A stretch of DNA of 64,000 nucleotides from Imbricaverruca yamaguchii (Eukaryota > Arthropoda > Thecostraca > Neoverrucidae), in contig JAOTOL010001521.1 in NCBI GenBank assembly GCA_034440575.1, positions 487,501 to 551,500 on the forward strand. Direction: 5' to 3'. Positions 1 through 13,850 of the stretch are shown here, one piece after another; position 1 is the stretch's first letter; each line of letters starts with the position of its first letter. A model generated the notes under the pieces. It was not told the DNA's origin and made no database searches. It worked only from the letters and a program-made list of their open reading frames with translations. Made by a program: the position numbers and the translations under genes.

Positions 1-272
1 TGCAATGGAGAAGCACAGCTTGTCTTCGTTTTGCTCTGAGCGAGTGCTCAACGGGCTGTGTCCCACATGCCATGAGTCGGAAATGTTGGTGTCATTCCGT
101 ACCCACAACGGGTCCACAGCATGCTGTTTTTCTGCGATGGGTTCACACTACGCCATCCTCCACGACAGTTCCACAATATACGACAGGTCGGTAGGGCGTA
201 CCGGCTGGTACGGACCCTCCTGAGCGCCGCTCCTCTCCGGCCGAACTCATCACACCTCTCGCCACCAAGGTT
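1..272. other. Unassigned sequence left of the transposon
   Basis: No gene recognised. Short overlapping open frames occur on both strands but none resembles a known protein or has a convincing start. It may be flanking DNA of the element that begins near 273. Confidence 0.4.
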
Positions 273-890
273 TGACCCTTCAGTGGGTCAAATCGCACAA
301 GAAATTCCCCGACCCCCTCCGATTTTGATGAAAATTGGTACACCTGTAGTACCAAGTAAAAGAACACATCACGCCAACTTTTAGCCCAGAGTGACCTCTG
401 GGGTCAGATCTAGAGGTCATCCTAGGTCACGATTTTTTACCGACTTGACATCAATAAATTGCAAATATCTCGTGTGTTATTTAACTTAGCGGAATAAAAT
501 TGGTGTCAAAGTGTGCAGAAGGCCTGGGCCATTCAGAAATATGGCAAAAGTGGCACGTGACCTCCCCGTGACCTTTGACCTAACCAGGTCAAAGTATACA
601 AATATATTTTTATATATGTTTGCCTGCCCCTAATTCGACGAAACGGTGCTATATTAATGGTCGTGATATTATCTCAGAACCTGCAAAAAAGAAAGGCGGA
701 GACTTGAAAACTTTTTGAGTTATCGGCCTTCGAGTATTGTCATAGGACCAAATGCATGCATGTCCCGAGGCTATTTACCATATTATCGATAACTCTGGTT
801 ACCTTCGTCCGATTATCGTCAAATTTGTTGCGCAAGTCATCGGTGGCAAACTGAACTATTTTCCAGATTTTCAGGTTGACATGACCTCAC
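273..890 (+). repeat. Left terminal inverted repeat
   Basis: About 620 bp, matching 2500-3137 in inverted orientation with scattered mismatches. It is unusually rich in TGACCT/AGGTCA hexamers (nine exact copies to 910), including a perfect direct repeat with one-base spacing at 569-581. Confidence 0.75.
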
Positions 891-900
891 ATGAACTAAC

Positions 901-1857
901 ATGACCTTGGGAAGTTTGTATTGCCTAAATACATGCAATATTGCAACTTACGTGAATATTCATGGCCATGATATGATTCATGATAACCGAGAAAACGATA
1001 ACATTGAGTACCGAAAGTGGACTAATACTGATAGGTCCACCTTAGAGGTGGTTACGCAAACTTCTGAAAATTTTGTGCGATCATTTTGCGAGCAGCTGGA
1101 AATACTTGTAAAGCATGATTTTGTCGCCCGTGCCCAAGGCAATTATCTGAAAGGCCTAAAGGAAACACTAGCTCCTGCAGAGGTAATTGTTACTGGAGAT
1201 TTTTCCGAAAACTACGCTATGGTTACACAGGATGAGGTACAGTCCCATCACTGGAACAAACTGCAGGTGACAATCCATCCGTTTGTGGCTTATTGGCGAA
1301 ACAACGCAGGGGACCTCAAACATTTGTCTTACTCTGCCATTTCCGACTGCCTGACGCATGATACTGTGGCTGTCCACCTGTTTCAAGGAAAACTCATTGA
1401 GCGCCTGGAAGCAGAATTAGGCCAGCGCCCCAAGAAGATATTTTATTTTTCAGATGGGGCTGCCTCGCAATACAAAAATTGTAAGAATTTCCTAAATTTG
1501 GCAGAGCATTCCGTCGACTTTGGAATAGACGCCGAGTGGCATTTCTTCGCAACCGCTCACGGAAAGGGACCGTGTGATGGCATTGGTGGGACGTTGAAAA
1601 GGTTAGCTAAAAAGGGAAGTCTGCAAGGAACTCTGATTGAGATCCCCGACCAGTTTTATCAGTTTGTAAAAAACCATGCCACCGGCACGTGCGTGGAGTA
1701 TTTTCCCAAAACCGAGTGGGTCAAAGAAACTAAAGCGTTGAATGACAGATTCGCAGCTGCTCGCACAATACCGGGAACAAGGAATGTCCATCGTGTTACT
1801 CCGTCTCCACGTAATGGTATGGTGGTTGTGAGATGGTTTTCCGGCAGCGAGACGTGA
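901..1857 (+). CDS. Transposase-like protein of an arthropod repetitive element (fragment)
   Basis: 318 codons from the first ATG. The stretch from about residue 80 to 275 matches, as I remember it, a protein family seen in many copies in arthropod genomes. Marker motifs are GDFSENYAMVTQ (about residues 99-110), AISDCLTHDTVAVH, IFYFSDGAASQYKN (about residues 180-193) and FFATAHGKGPCDGIGG. The spaced acidic residues (GDFSEN, FSDGA, PCDG) would suit the metal-binding residues of an RNase H-fold DDE/D transposase; that assignment is inference. Residues 1-80 are poorly conserved and the usual N-terminal region is absent, since the left inverted repeat ends at about 890. The C-terminus ends soon after the conserved block. 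Probably a dead or internally deleted copy. Confidence 0.65.
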   Translation: MTLGSLYCLNTCNIATYVNIHGHDMIHDNRENDNIEYRKWTNTDRSTLEVVTQTSENFVRSFCEQLEILVKHDFVARAQGNYLKGLKETLAPAEVIVTGDFSENYAMVTQDEVQSHHWNKLQVTIHPFVAYWRNNAGDLKHLSYSAISDCLTHDTVAVHLFQGKLIERLEAELGQRPKKIFYFSDGAASQYKNCKNFLNLAEHSVDFGIDAEWHFFATAHGKGPCDGIGGTLKRLAKKGSLQGTLIEIPDQFYQFVKNHATGTCVEYFPKTEWVKETKALNDRFAAARTIPGTRNVHRVTPSPRNGMVVVRWFSGSET

Positions 1858-2499
1858 GGTACGTGTGGCGAAAAAGGTTTTTAGTTCTTCGTGAATATAC
1901 GGTACTGCTGTTCAACTTGTTTTATGGTCGCGGCTATTTGCATATCAGAAACATTTACTGGCCCTCCCGATAAAATGTTAGTACGAAACGCACGCGAGCT
2001 GAAACAATATATTCAGGCTATAAAAACCGAGGAAACATATTTTTTTGCGAATAACTTTTGTCAAAATAAAGATAGAAATATAATTTTGTTACAATTCTAT
2101 TTTCCTCGTCAGGCCGCGTTGATTGATGTATCACATGACTTAGCTAGCTGAACATTTGATCCTGACCCCAGTTTACCTCCAGGTCACCCTAAGCCGAGGT
2201 CAAGTGATGACCTAGCTTGATCATATTATACATCATGATTAACCAGAGGATCTCGATGGCATTAAAATTATTTCTCTATCTTGATTCTATATAAAGTTAT
2301 TGACGAAAGTGTGACATGACCTCATAATGACCTCACGTGACCTTGCAGAGGACACTTGTTCAAAATAAAACTTGGCTCGTTTGGAGTAGCCTAACCTAAA
2401 ACTAGGTAATATAGCCTGTACGAGCCAAATTCAGCGTTTTTTGTTCAGGAAAATATTTTTGTTTCCCTGTTGGCTTGTAATGGAGAGGTCACTGCCAGG
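1858..2499 (+). other. Internal transposon spacer with a small open frame
   Basis: After the ORF stop there is a small open stretch (1885-2151, ending RQAALIDVSHDLAS) in the same reading frame but separated by a stop at 1882-1884. It could be decayed 3' coding sequence or chance. AT-rich, with an AATAAA at about 2064 and more AGGTCA/TGACCT hexamers (about 2182, 2198, 2210, 2317, 2328, 2338). No other gene seen. Confidence 0.35.
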
Positions 2500-3137
2500 T
2501 CTTGTGAAGTCAGGTCAACTTGAAAATCTGTCAAATAGTTCAGCTTGCCACCGATGATTTGCCCACCAAATTTGACGATAATCGGACCAGGGAAACCAGA
2601 GTTATCATCGATGATATAGTAAATAGCATCGGGGCATGCTTCAATTTGGTCCTATGACAATACCTACTCAAAGGCCGATATCTCAAAAAGTTTTAGAGTC
2701 TCCGCCTTTCTTTTTTGCACGCTCTTAGACAATATCAGGACAATTAATTCAGCCACGTTTAGTCGAATTAGGGGCAGGAAAACATATATAAAAATGCATT
2801 TGCATGCTTTGACCTCGTTAGGTCAAGGGTCACGGAGAGGTCACGTGCAACTTTTGCCATATTTCTGAATGGCCAAGGGTTTCTGCGTACTTTAACACCA
2901 ATGTCGTTCCGCTAAGTTAATTAACATCTAATATATATGCATTTGATTGTTGTCAAGTCGGTAAAAATAGGCGACCTAGGATGACCTCTAGATCTGGCCC
3001 CAGATGTCACCCAGGGCTGAAAGTTGGCGTGTGAGGTTCGTTCACTTGGCACTACAGGTGTATCAATTTTCATAAAAATCGGAGGGGGTCGGGTTCAAAA
3101 TAGCCAATTCTTGTGCGATTTGACGTGGAATGCCCCC
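2500..3137 (-). repeat. Right terminal inverted repeat
   Basis: Inverted copy of 273-890. The inner edge is near the GTCAGGTCAACTTG motif (about 2510) and the outer edge near TTTGACGTGGAATGCCCC (about 3119-3136). Confidence 0.75.
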
Positions 3138-3177
3138 AGTGTAAAACAGCGCTTGGACCGACCGGAAATGCGTCGTT

Positions 3178-3670
3178 GGACTATCGCAGGACAGGAAGGG
3201 TTACGTTGGGTTAGGTATCGCAGGACAGGATGGATTGGCTTAGGTTGGGTATCGCAGGACAGGATGGGTTCGGTTAGGTTAGGTATTTCAGGACAGGGTG
3301 GATTAGGTTAGGTAAGGTTGGGTATCGCAGGATAGGGTGGGTTAGGTGAGGTTAGGTATCGCAGGACAAGATGGGTTAGGTGAGGTTAGCATCTAAAGAC
3401 AGGGTAGGTTAGGTTAGGTTAGGTATCGCAGGACAGGGCGGATTAGGTTAGGTTGGGTATTGCAGGACAGATTGAGTTAGGTTAAGGTTGGTATCGTAGG
3501 ACATGATGGGTTAGATTAGGTTGAGTAGCGCAGAACGTGATGGATTAGATTAGGTTGGGTAACGCAGAGCAGGGTGGGTTAGGTTAGGTTGGGTGTCCTA
3601 GGACAGAGTAGGCTAGGTTAGGTTAGGTATCGCAGGAAAGGGTGGATTAGGTCAGATGAGGTAACGCAGG
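3178..3670 (+). repeat. TTAGG-like telomere-type degenerate tandem repeats
   Basis: About 14 irregular units of roughly 30-40 bp, each combining GGTTAGGTTAGG-like runs with a TATCGCAGGACAGG segment. GGTTA/TTAGG is the ancestral arthropod telomere unit. Here it is interstitial and interleaved with non-telomeric sequence, so it is more likely a minisatellite with telomere-like composition than a recent telomere. Confidence 0.7.
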
Positions 3671-6572
3671 GTATGTTAGTTCCCTGGTCACTGGTCAGCC
3701 AGGATGACTGCGTGGGCGGTGGCCCGCGCGGTCATCCTGAGAATTAGCGCTGATAACGACCAATCACCTAACTATTAATTTCTGAGTATGGGCGCAAGGT
3801 GAAATGCAGCAATCTCAATGTGGCAGCACTGTCGGTCATGTGTCTGCTAGTTATTGACAGTCCCGACGGCAGGTACCAGTTCGGAGACCAGTCCCGACAG
3901 CAGTCCCGACAGCAGTCCCGACAGCAGTGCCGGCGGCGGTCGGGAGCGACAATTAGCCGATGACTCGCCACACCAGTCCCGGCCAGCGGCGGCCGGCGGG
4001 CCCAGGGGCCAGACGAGCGGGGCCGCCGCGCCGCCGCCCGTTCACACGGCGCCGAATCAAAGCGTGATAAATGCTCGCTCCGCCGAGCCAAGCGTGCGTG
4101 CGCCTGTCCGACCTGCCCGCCGACGCGTCCACTGAATGTCACCCGGCACATTTTTCACACACTCTCTGGGCGCCGCGATCGCGGCCCTTTTATTCCAGCT
4201 ATCTCTGGCGTTCTTTCATCGCCATTGTAGGGCCGTGTGCAGCGATCGAGCACACGGCCGCATTCCGCGCACCGGTTGTCAGTTTGAAGTCCCCTGGCCA
4301 TTGGAAGCGCGAGCGGACTCTTTCCAGTCCGTGGGAGCCAGTCAGAGTTTGAAGAGCACCTCGCGATTGGACACAATGTCCTGTGCCTTCTTCTGTCGTC
4401 TATCAAATCATTGGAAACCATTAACGGGAGAAACAGTTGCGGCCCTAGCTGGAATTTCAAGTCGGGCTCTGCGGACATTTCTTGGGCGCTAATACGGGGG
4501 TGAAAATATGCAACGTGTACACAAATGGTACTTGTTATATATCAGCAGGGAACGTCAGTACTACCGACATAAGATAGAAAATGCATTACGCATAGCATGC
4601 AAACCTTACGCATAGCAGATATTCCCTCAGAAGTTCGGAGGCTTGCAAAGAGTGCAAAATATTTATGCCTTTCGTATGGCATACTGTAATGCGTAAAGTC
4701 ACGCAAGTCACGAAAGCGAGGCAACCGCCGTCGAGACGTCACTTGGTCATGGTTAGCACCATTCCTGGAGCAAAATGCACATACATCGGATGTTTAAAAT
4801 TCCAGGTTCGGAGTGGCCGGCACTCGGATCCGTCGCCGGCTTTCATGGCTGTGCCGCTGTCGGCCTCACCCAAATCCCGCTCGCATTTGCATCACAATGA
4901 TGCGCCCGATCTTGACGATAAACAAAAAGACTGGCGCGGCCAGAAAGGCACGATCACCGTCCGCCGCTGAATGCGGTGGCGAGAATAACGGCGTACGTGA
5001 CGATAATTGCGAGTGAATCGCATTGAGACGAACCGGTTTCGCTCACCGCACCGGCAAAATAAACAATGTCCAGCGGCGTCGGCGCGGCCGCCGGCTTTGT
5101 GGGCCGGCCGTCGGCGGCGCCACCTGGCCGCCACTCTGCGCCGCGTCACCTCCCCTCCCCCCTCCACCGCTCGCCGGCGACAAATCTCGGCGTCGGCGTG
5201 CACACGACACACGGTATCTGTGTCTGTTTGTCACGCCGTACGACCGACCGCTCACGCGCCTGGCCGCGACCGGGCGTCGTCCTCCGGCTTGCCGGCCGCG
5301 CCGCAGCGAACACGGCGCGTCGCGCTGGCCGCCCCGGGCGACCGGACCGCGCCCCTGGCGACCCGGCCGCCCGGCGCGCGCGCTATTTGCGGAAACAAAT
5401 GAAGCCAGGCATGTGCCGCCGCCGCCGCGGGCGTCGTCCATTAATCGGCCCCCGGCCACAGCTCCCGACAATTTGTCGCGCTTTTATGACGTCACGGCGA
5501 TCGGCGCGTCGTCGTCCGCTCGCCCGCCGTCTCTGCAGCGGCGTCGGTGCCGTCGTGGCGGTGCGTCGCGTCGGTGCCGACCCGGCTGTAAAACAGGCCG
5601 CGCGGCTGCCGCCGGTCGTAAATCAGAGAGCGGGGTGTCGGCCGGTGCGCGCGCGCCCACACGTGGCGACCACGCTCGCATTGTTTCCGGCGCCGCCTGG
5701 CCGTGCCGTCACTCTCTCGCGCCGGCCGATCCGACGTCGGACGCCACCGCAACAGCGGCGGTGTGTTCCGACCGGGGCCACCCTGCCCTGCCACCGGTCC
5801 ACCCCCACAGTCTGACTGCGCCGGCCACCTGCTGGTGGCGATCGTTCTCGTGAGAGCAGGCAGCTGGCGGCAGGGGATGAAGTGTCGTCTGACTTCTGCC
5901 TTCCGACGAACTCCCCTACCATTGACAGCTGGCTAAAGGCATGACAATAGAAATACATACACCACGTTCCACAATTACGAGCTCAGTGGTACATAAGTTT
6001 GCCACACCTCGGTTCCTCCAAAATCCCTCCTGCCTTTGAGTAGCGGCGCATGAACAAGGCACGAGCAACACCAGAGACAATTGCATAGGAGATGCTTTCG
6101 AACCAAATTATCCGCATGCAAACGCAAGCGCACAAAACATGTTCGACTCTGCTGGTTTCTGTGCGGCATAAACATTCCCACGACACAGAATTGGCCCATT
6201 TATTTCTCATGTCGTAGAAGAACTCACTTTCTAGTGTACCTCTGGTGTGGTAGAGTAATGGTGTCTCCAGAAAGGCGCACGGCAATGCTTCTATATGACT
6301 TATGGGCTTGTAACTTTGTCTTCTTCTCATGTCACCTGTCTGTATCTGACAGCTACCTGTTGATAAATTGGCACGAGGTTTGCTTGTCTTCCCGCTCCAG
6401 GGCAATTGCTGGCCAAGCTGCTCTACGGATGGGCATGTGCCCTAGGATCTCTGATGTGGTCTGTGGTCAGATAAAGACGGCGGCGTCTGATTAGGTATCG
6501 TCACTGTTACTCGGCTGTCGGAAGCTTCGGCCACTCTCAAAGGTCACGTGGTAACCTGGTGACAGTGCCGGA
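3671..6572. other. Upstream non-coding DNA with GC-rich islands
   Basis: Two CpG-rich islands (about 3850-4360 and 4830-5860) contain long open frames in several frames, as expected from composition, but none has a recognisable domain or clean splice sites. Short AT-rich motifs stand out in the GC background: AATCAAAG at about 4058, AAACAATG at 5061-5068 (Sox-type HMG site), and TTTATGACGTCAC near 5484 (contains a palindromic CRE). This would suit a promoter or enhancer; function is inferred. A CCCGACAGCAGT microrepeat lies at 3892-3930. Confidence 0.4.
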
Positions 6573-7215
6573 TGTCCCCAGTGTCGCGTCCGGTGCTCGC
6601 TTCTGGCCCAGAATGTCGCGTCCGGTGCTCGCTTCTGGCCCAGAGTGTCACGTCCGGTGCTCGCTTCTGGCTCGGAGTGTCGCGTCCGGTGCTCGCTTCT
6701 GGCTCGGAGTGTCGCGTCCGGTGCTCGCTTCTGGCCCAGAGTGTCGCGTCCGGTGCTCGCTTCTGGCCCAGAGTGTCGCGTCCGGTGCTCGCTTCTGGCC
6801 CAGAGTGTCGCGTCCGGTGCTCGCTTCTGGCCCAGAGTGTCACGTCCGGTGCTCGCTTCTGGCCCAGAGTGTCACGTCCGGTGCTCGCTTCTGGCTCGGA
6901 GTGTCGCGTCCGGTGCTCGCTTCTGGCTCGGAGTGTCGCGTCCGGTGCTCGCTTCTGGCCCAGAGTGTCGCGTCCGGTGCTCGCTTCTGGCCCGGAGTGT
7001 CGCGTCCGGTGCTCGCTTCTGGCTCGGAGTGTCGCGTCCGGTGCTCGCTTCTGGCCCATTCGTCCGGTGCTCGCTTCTGGCTCGGAGTGTTGCGTCCGGT
7101 GCTCGCTTCTGGCCCAGAGTGTCGCGTCCGGTGCTCGCTTCTGGCCCAGAGTGTCGCGTCCGGTGCTCGCTTCTGACCCGGAGTGTCGCGTCCGGTGCTC
7201 GTTTCTGGCCCGGTC
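6573..7215. repeat. 32-bp minisatellite, about 20 copies
   Basis: The unit begins TCCGGTGCTCGCTTCTGG and continues with CCCAGAGTGTCGCG; copies differ mostly by CCCAGA/CTCGGA and GTCGCG/GTCACG. The period is not divisible by three, so all three + frames read the same cyclic peptide and stay open. The long ORFs here are a by-product of the array. One unit near 7056-7064 is shortened. Confidence 0.95.
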
Positions 7216-10057
<2,842 letters not shown>

Positions 10058-10363
10058 GGCGTGATAGGGCCGCTCTGTTTGTGTGGGCCGACGCCCGTGA
10101 TACGGCCGTTCGTTTGTGTGGGCCGACGCCCGTGATACGGCCGCTCGTTTGTGTGGGCCGACGCCCGTGATACGGCCGCTCGTTTGTGTGGGCCGACTCC
10201 CGTGATACGGCCGCTCGTTTGTGTGGGCCGACGCCCGTGATACGGCTGCTCCTTTGTGTGGGCTGACTCCCGTGATACGGCCGCTCGTTTGTGTGGGCCG
10301 ACGCCCGTGATACGGCTGCTCCTTTGTGTGGGCCGACTCCCGTGATACGGCCGCTCGTTTGTG
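10058..10363. repeat. 35-bp minisatellite, about 9 copies
   Basis: The unit carries GTGATACGGCCGCTCGTTTG followed by TGTGGGCCGACGCCC. Variants GCTGCTCCTTTG and GACTCCC alternate among copies, suggesting a two-unit higher-order pattern. Confidence 0.95.
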
Positions 10364-11780
10364 CAGGGCATCGGGCTCTGTTCAGAGCTCAGAGGGCTCA
10401 GGGTTCAGACTGGGGCCACATACCCTGACTGGGAATGATAACGAAACTGTTGGCTCTAGCTGGGGGTGACCGGCCCAAGATTTAGACTGACTGGCGCGGC
10501 CTCGGATTGGAGGCTTTAGGCTCGGTCTGAGGACAGCAAGATGAGGCGGATCTGATTGTTTGGCACGTATATTGACACGAATATTGCGAGCCCGTCCAAA
10601 GGCACACATCATGAGACTAGTCACCCCGCGCCCATAGGCGGCTGGCACAGCCTTCCATCGAAAATTCAGATGCCATGACGCTGACATGCCCGAGCTCATG
10701 GAAAGCATACCGTCGCAGTCACAGGGTGCGGCCGGTGGAGCTCGCACCGCCAGTTCAGGAAGCTACTGCAGCCTCGGCGCCGGCACACTTTATGACGTGC
10801 CTCGTGTCGACGTGGAGCGTGACTGTTTGGTCTGCGCCAGGATGTCCGGCGTCACGTTCGTCGCCGAACACCGCCGCGGGCAATCGCTGGCACGCGCCAC
10901 ACCGCCGCGGCGGATTGCCTTCAGTCTCGGCGCGACTGCGACTGCGACTGACCGCTGCCCTCCTCGGCCAGACGTCGGCCGCGCGGCTGCCAGATGGTGT
11001 CCGTGTCAACAGCCGGATCCCAGAGGCCGGCCGGCCACACGTGCCAGCGATCATCTCGTTCCGCCGACGCCGGAAAAAGGCTGGCCGTGCACGACGTGTG
11101 TTCGGTGTGACGGCCTTTGTCAGGCGCAAGTCGTTTGTGTACAGTCAGCGCTGACAAAAGCACATTCGGACACACCGGGTGAGCGGCTTCGGGACGTCTG
11201 CTGCGCGGTAAACACTGCGGACAGTGATTCGGTGCTCAGGCCAGCTGGGTCTCTGTTTCCAGTCACGCCGCTCTGGTGTCCATCGTGTTCGGTCGTGTCC
11301 AAGCTCGCTTGTTGCCGTTGGAGCCGTTGGCGTCTATCATGTTCAGCCGTGCCCAAGCTCGCTTGCTTCCATTGGAACCGTTGGTGCCTATCGCAATGAG
11401 ACGTGTCCTAGTTCGGTTGTTTCCATTTGAGCTGTTGGTGTTCATCGTGTTTAGCCGTGTCCATGTTCGCTTGCTTCTATTGGAGCCGCGTTTACAATAA
11501 TATTTTATATTGTTTGCGTAGATGGCACCACATGACAATTTCCAAACTCTGCTTATAGCCTCTAAGAAACTCAATAAAGGATTAGCAAGTACTGTAGACG
11601 GAGAACGGAACAATGGATCCTGTCAAAGACCTGCATTTCCATTAATTGGCCTCTACTGACCTAGTTTGACCGGACCTTATAAGCTGAAGCTATGCTATTT
11701 CATCACTGCTGGTAACACCCCGCGAAATATCTTTCGAATTGCCCAATTTCTATCCTGGAAGAACAAGGGAACTTTGTTCC
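10364..11780. other. Non-coding DNA with a GC-rich island
   Basis: A GC-rich stretch at about 10680-11150 has open frames in several frames without recognisable domains. At 11270-11490, four diverged ~60-bp units sharing CCAAGCTCGCTTG and ATTGGAACCGTTGG follow each other. Confidence 0.45.
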
Positions 11781-12180
11781 CGCGCCAAAAGACGCATTGA
11801 TCAGAGGCTCACCGTCGCCAAAAGACGTGGTGATCAGAGGCTCACCGTCTCCAAGAGACGTGTCGATCAGTGGTTCACCGTCGCCAAGGGACGTGCTGAT
11901 CAGAGGCTCACCGTCGCCAAGGGACGTGTTGATCAGAGGCTCACCGTCGCCAAGGGACGTGTTGATCAGAGGCTCACCGTCGTCATGGGACGTGTTTATC
12001 AGAGGCTCACCGTCTCCAAGAGACGTGTCGATCAGAGGTTCACCGTCGCCAAGGGACGTGTTGATTAGAGGCTCACCAACGCCAAGGGACGTGCTGATCA
12101 GAGGCTCACCGACGCCAAGGGACGTGCTGATCAGAGGCTCACCGTCGCCAAGGGACGCATCGATCAGAGGATAACCGACG
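11781..12180. repeat. 33-bp minisatellite, about 12 copies
   Basis: The unit contains GATCAGAGGCTCACCGTCGC then CAAGGGACGTGTT. As 33 is a multiple of three, each frame repeats an 11-residue peptide (for example GSPSPRDVLIR). No conserved start or splice context; treated as a non-coding array. Confidence 0.95.
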
Positions 12181-13560
12181 CCGCGTGAACTGGCAGAGTC
12201 ACTCTCGCCACAAAGATCATTCAATGGGATTATTGCAGCAGGCCACCATCTCTCCCACTCGCCACACGGCCGCGAGGCGGGCAGGTGGCTGGAGCCTTCA
12301 TCCTGCGGCGGCGGGGCCGGAAGCGGGCCGGAAGCGGCGGCCGCCGGCTGCAGCGATGAGTGACCGCAGCGGCCGCCGGCGCGCCGCATCTGTGCCCGGC
12401 TCGGGCGGGCCGCAGCCGGGCCGCGCACCCACAGCCCGCCCGCCGGCCCTGCTTCCAATTACGCCGATCTTGTGACGGGAATCGCGCGGCCAGCTGCTGC
12501 CGCCAGTGCACGCCATGCACGGCACCGGCACGCCGTGCACGGCCCCGGCACGCCGTGCACGGCCCCGGCACGCCATGCACGGCCCAGGCACGCCGTGCAC
12601 GGCCCCGACACGCCGACAGGATGCGAGACACCGCACAGTGCGCGGCTCACCTCGCGGCCGGAGAATTTTCCCACAGGGAGCGGGGTCGCGCGGCGAGTCA
12701 GCCGCCAACATCTGGCGGCCAGAGCCTTTGTTCTGGCCTGCAGGCGGCGCGCTCAAGTGGTGTCCGTCTGTGAGCCGCGGTGGTGTGGGAGCGCACGGGT
12801 CGTGTCGCGTTGACGCCGCCGCCCGCCCGAGTCGACCGAGGCGTCTGCCGGCCGATTCTCGGTTAATTTCTAGCGCGTCCTGCGCGCCGCCAAATCAAAG
12901 CTTGTCACCTCTCGTCGCGCGCGTTTTTCCCGCCGTTTTTCGCGCACTTTGTCTCGGCAGAACCGTGACGAATATGACACCGCTGAGATGGCTCACCGTC
13001 GCACTTCCGGCTTTTCTGAATGAGGCGCTCAGCCGGGGTTGTTTTGTGGCGTGGCCGTCGTGTCGCTCAGGACATGGAATGGGCGACGGACCGCACATCC
13101 ATGCTAAAACCAAAGACGATGTCTTTGTTGAAGGTGCAAGGTATGCGTTAACGTGTAACCTTTCCCATGGAGTCAACACATGTTTTTTTTTTGCACGCAA
13201 CAAATCAACGATTAATTGTTTGTCTTCCAGTGCAGAACGCACGCGTATAGCCCACAACAGCAGGCCCCGCGGGCGGCGCCCATCCTCCCACCGACTGCTT
13301 CACCCCTGCAGACGACACCCACGCAACACACACAAACATGTCGTGTCGGTGCCGACGGTGGCCAAATTGGCGCATCGGCGTCGTCGCCGTAATCGCCTGC
13401 AACCAACGACCGCTGTCCCAGTCCCGCACAGTTCGCTGTCGCTATCGCCTGCGGCCCTGTCTTGCCGCCGAGATGGAGATGGAAACTGCCGTCCAACGCG
13501 AACAAAGCAAAGCTGGCCAGCACTTGTAAACAGACGCGGTGGGTGTCGTTGCGTCGCGTG
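12181..13560. other. GC-rich non-coding region with a 20-bp repeat
   Basis: Very GC-rich from 12240 to about 13100. A 20-bp repeat (CACGCCGTGCACGGCCCCGG) is present in about six copies at 12505-12610. Isolated AT-rich motifs include AAATCAAAG (about 12891) and AACAAAG (about 13500), of the kind bound by HMG proteins. A 425-codon open frame crosses this region but has repeat-driven, low-complexity content. No gene recognised. Confidence 0.45.
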
Positions 13561-13564
13561 GCGT

Positions 13565-13850
13565 TGTTGGTGCACTGTCCCGTGCCCGTTGGTGCACTGT
13601 CACGTGGTCATTGAAGCGTTGTCCCGAGGCTATTGGTGCGCTGTCCCATGGCCATTGGTATGGTATCCCCTGGCCATTGGTGCGATATCCCGTGGCCATT
13701 GGTGCACTGTCCCGCGGCCATTGGTGTTTTGTCCCGTGGCCATTAGTACGATATCCCGTGGCCATTGGTGCGCTGTATCATGATCATTGATGTGCTATCC
13801 CACAGCCATTGGTGCGATATCCCCTGGCCATTTGTGCGCTGTATCGTAGA
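13565..13850. repeat. 22-bp minisatellite, about 12 copies
   Basis: The unit is close to GGCCATTGGTGCGATATCCC plus GT, with alternation of CTGTCCCGT and ATATCCCGT forms. Confidence 0.93.

Larger units (their letters stand above)
273..3137 (+). mobile_element. Decayed DNA transposon with long terminal inverted repeats
   Basis: Outer regions 273-890 and 2500-3137 are diverged inverted copies of each other. For example, the CAAATCGCACAAGAA block near 289-303 returns inverted near 3108-3123, and the CCCGACCCCCTCCG block near 309-322 returns inverted near 3080-3093. Between them lies one transposase-like ORF. The long inverted repeats and the single ORF mark a cut-and-paste type element. Exact termini and a target-site duplication could not be fixed, because the outermost ~20 bp of the two arms have diverged. 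The ORF begins right after the left arm, so the N-terminal half of the usual protein appears to be missing. Confidence 0.8.

Noticed and set aside
5023..5853. 276-codon ORF in a GC-rich block
   Set aside because: Low-complexity Arg/Pro/Ala composition, similar open frames on both strands, no domain; typical of CpG-rich non-coding DNA.
10058..10363. Array of regular repeats considered as CRISPR
   Set aside because: Contiguous minisatellite units without unique spacers, in a eukaryotic genome.
12506..13783. 425-codon ORF
   Set aside because: Runs through a 20-bp repeat, a GC-rich island and a 22-bp repeat; no recognisable domain or splice context.
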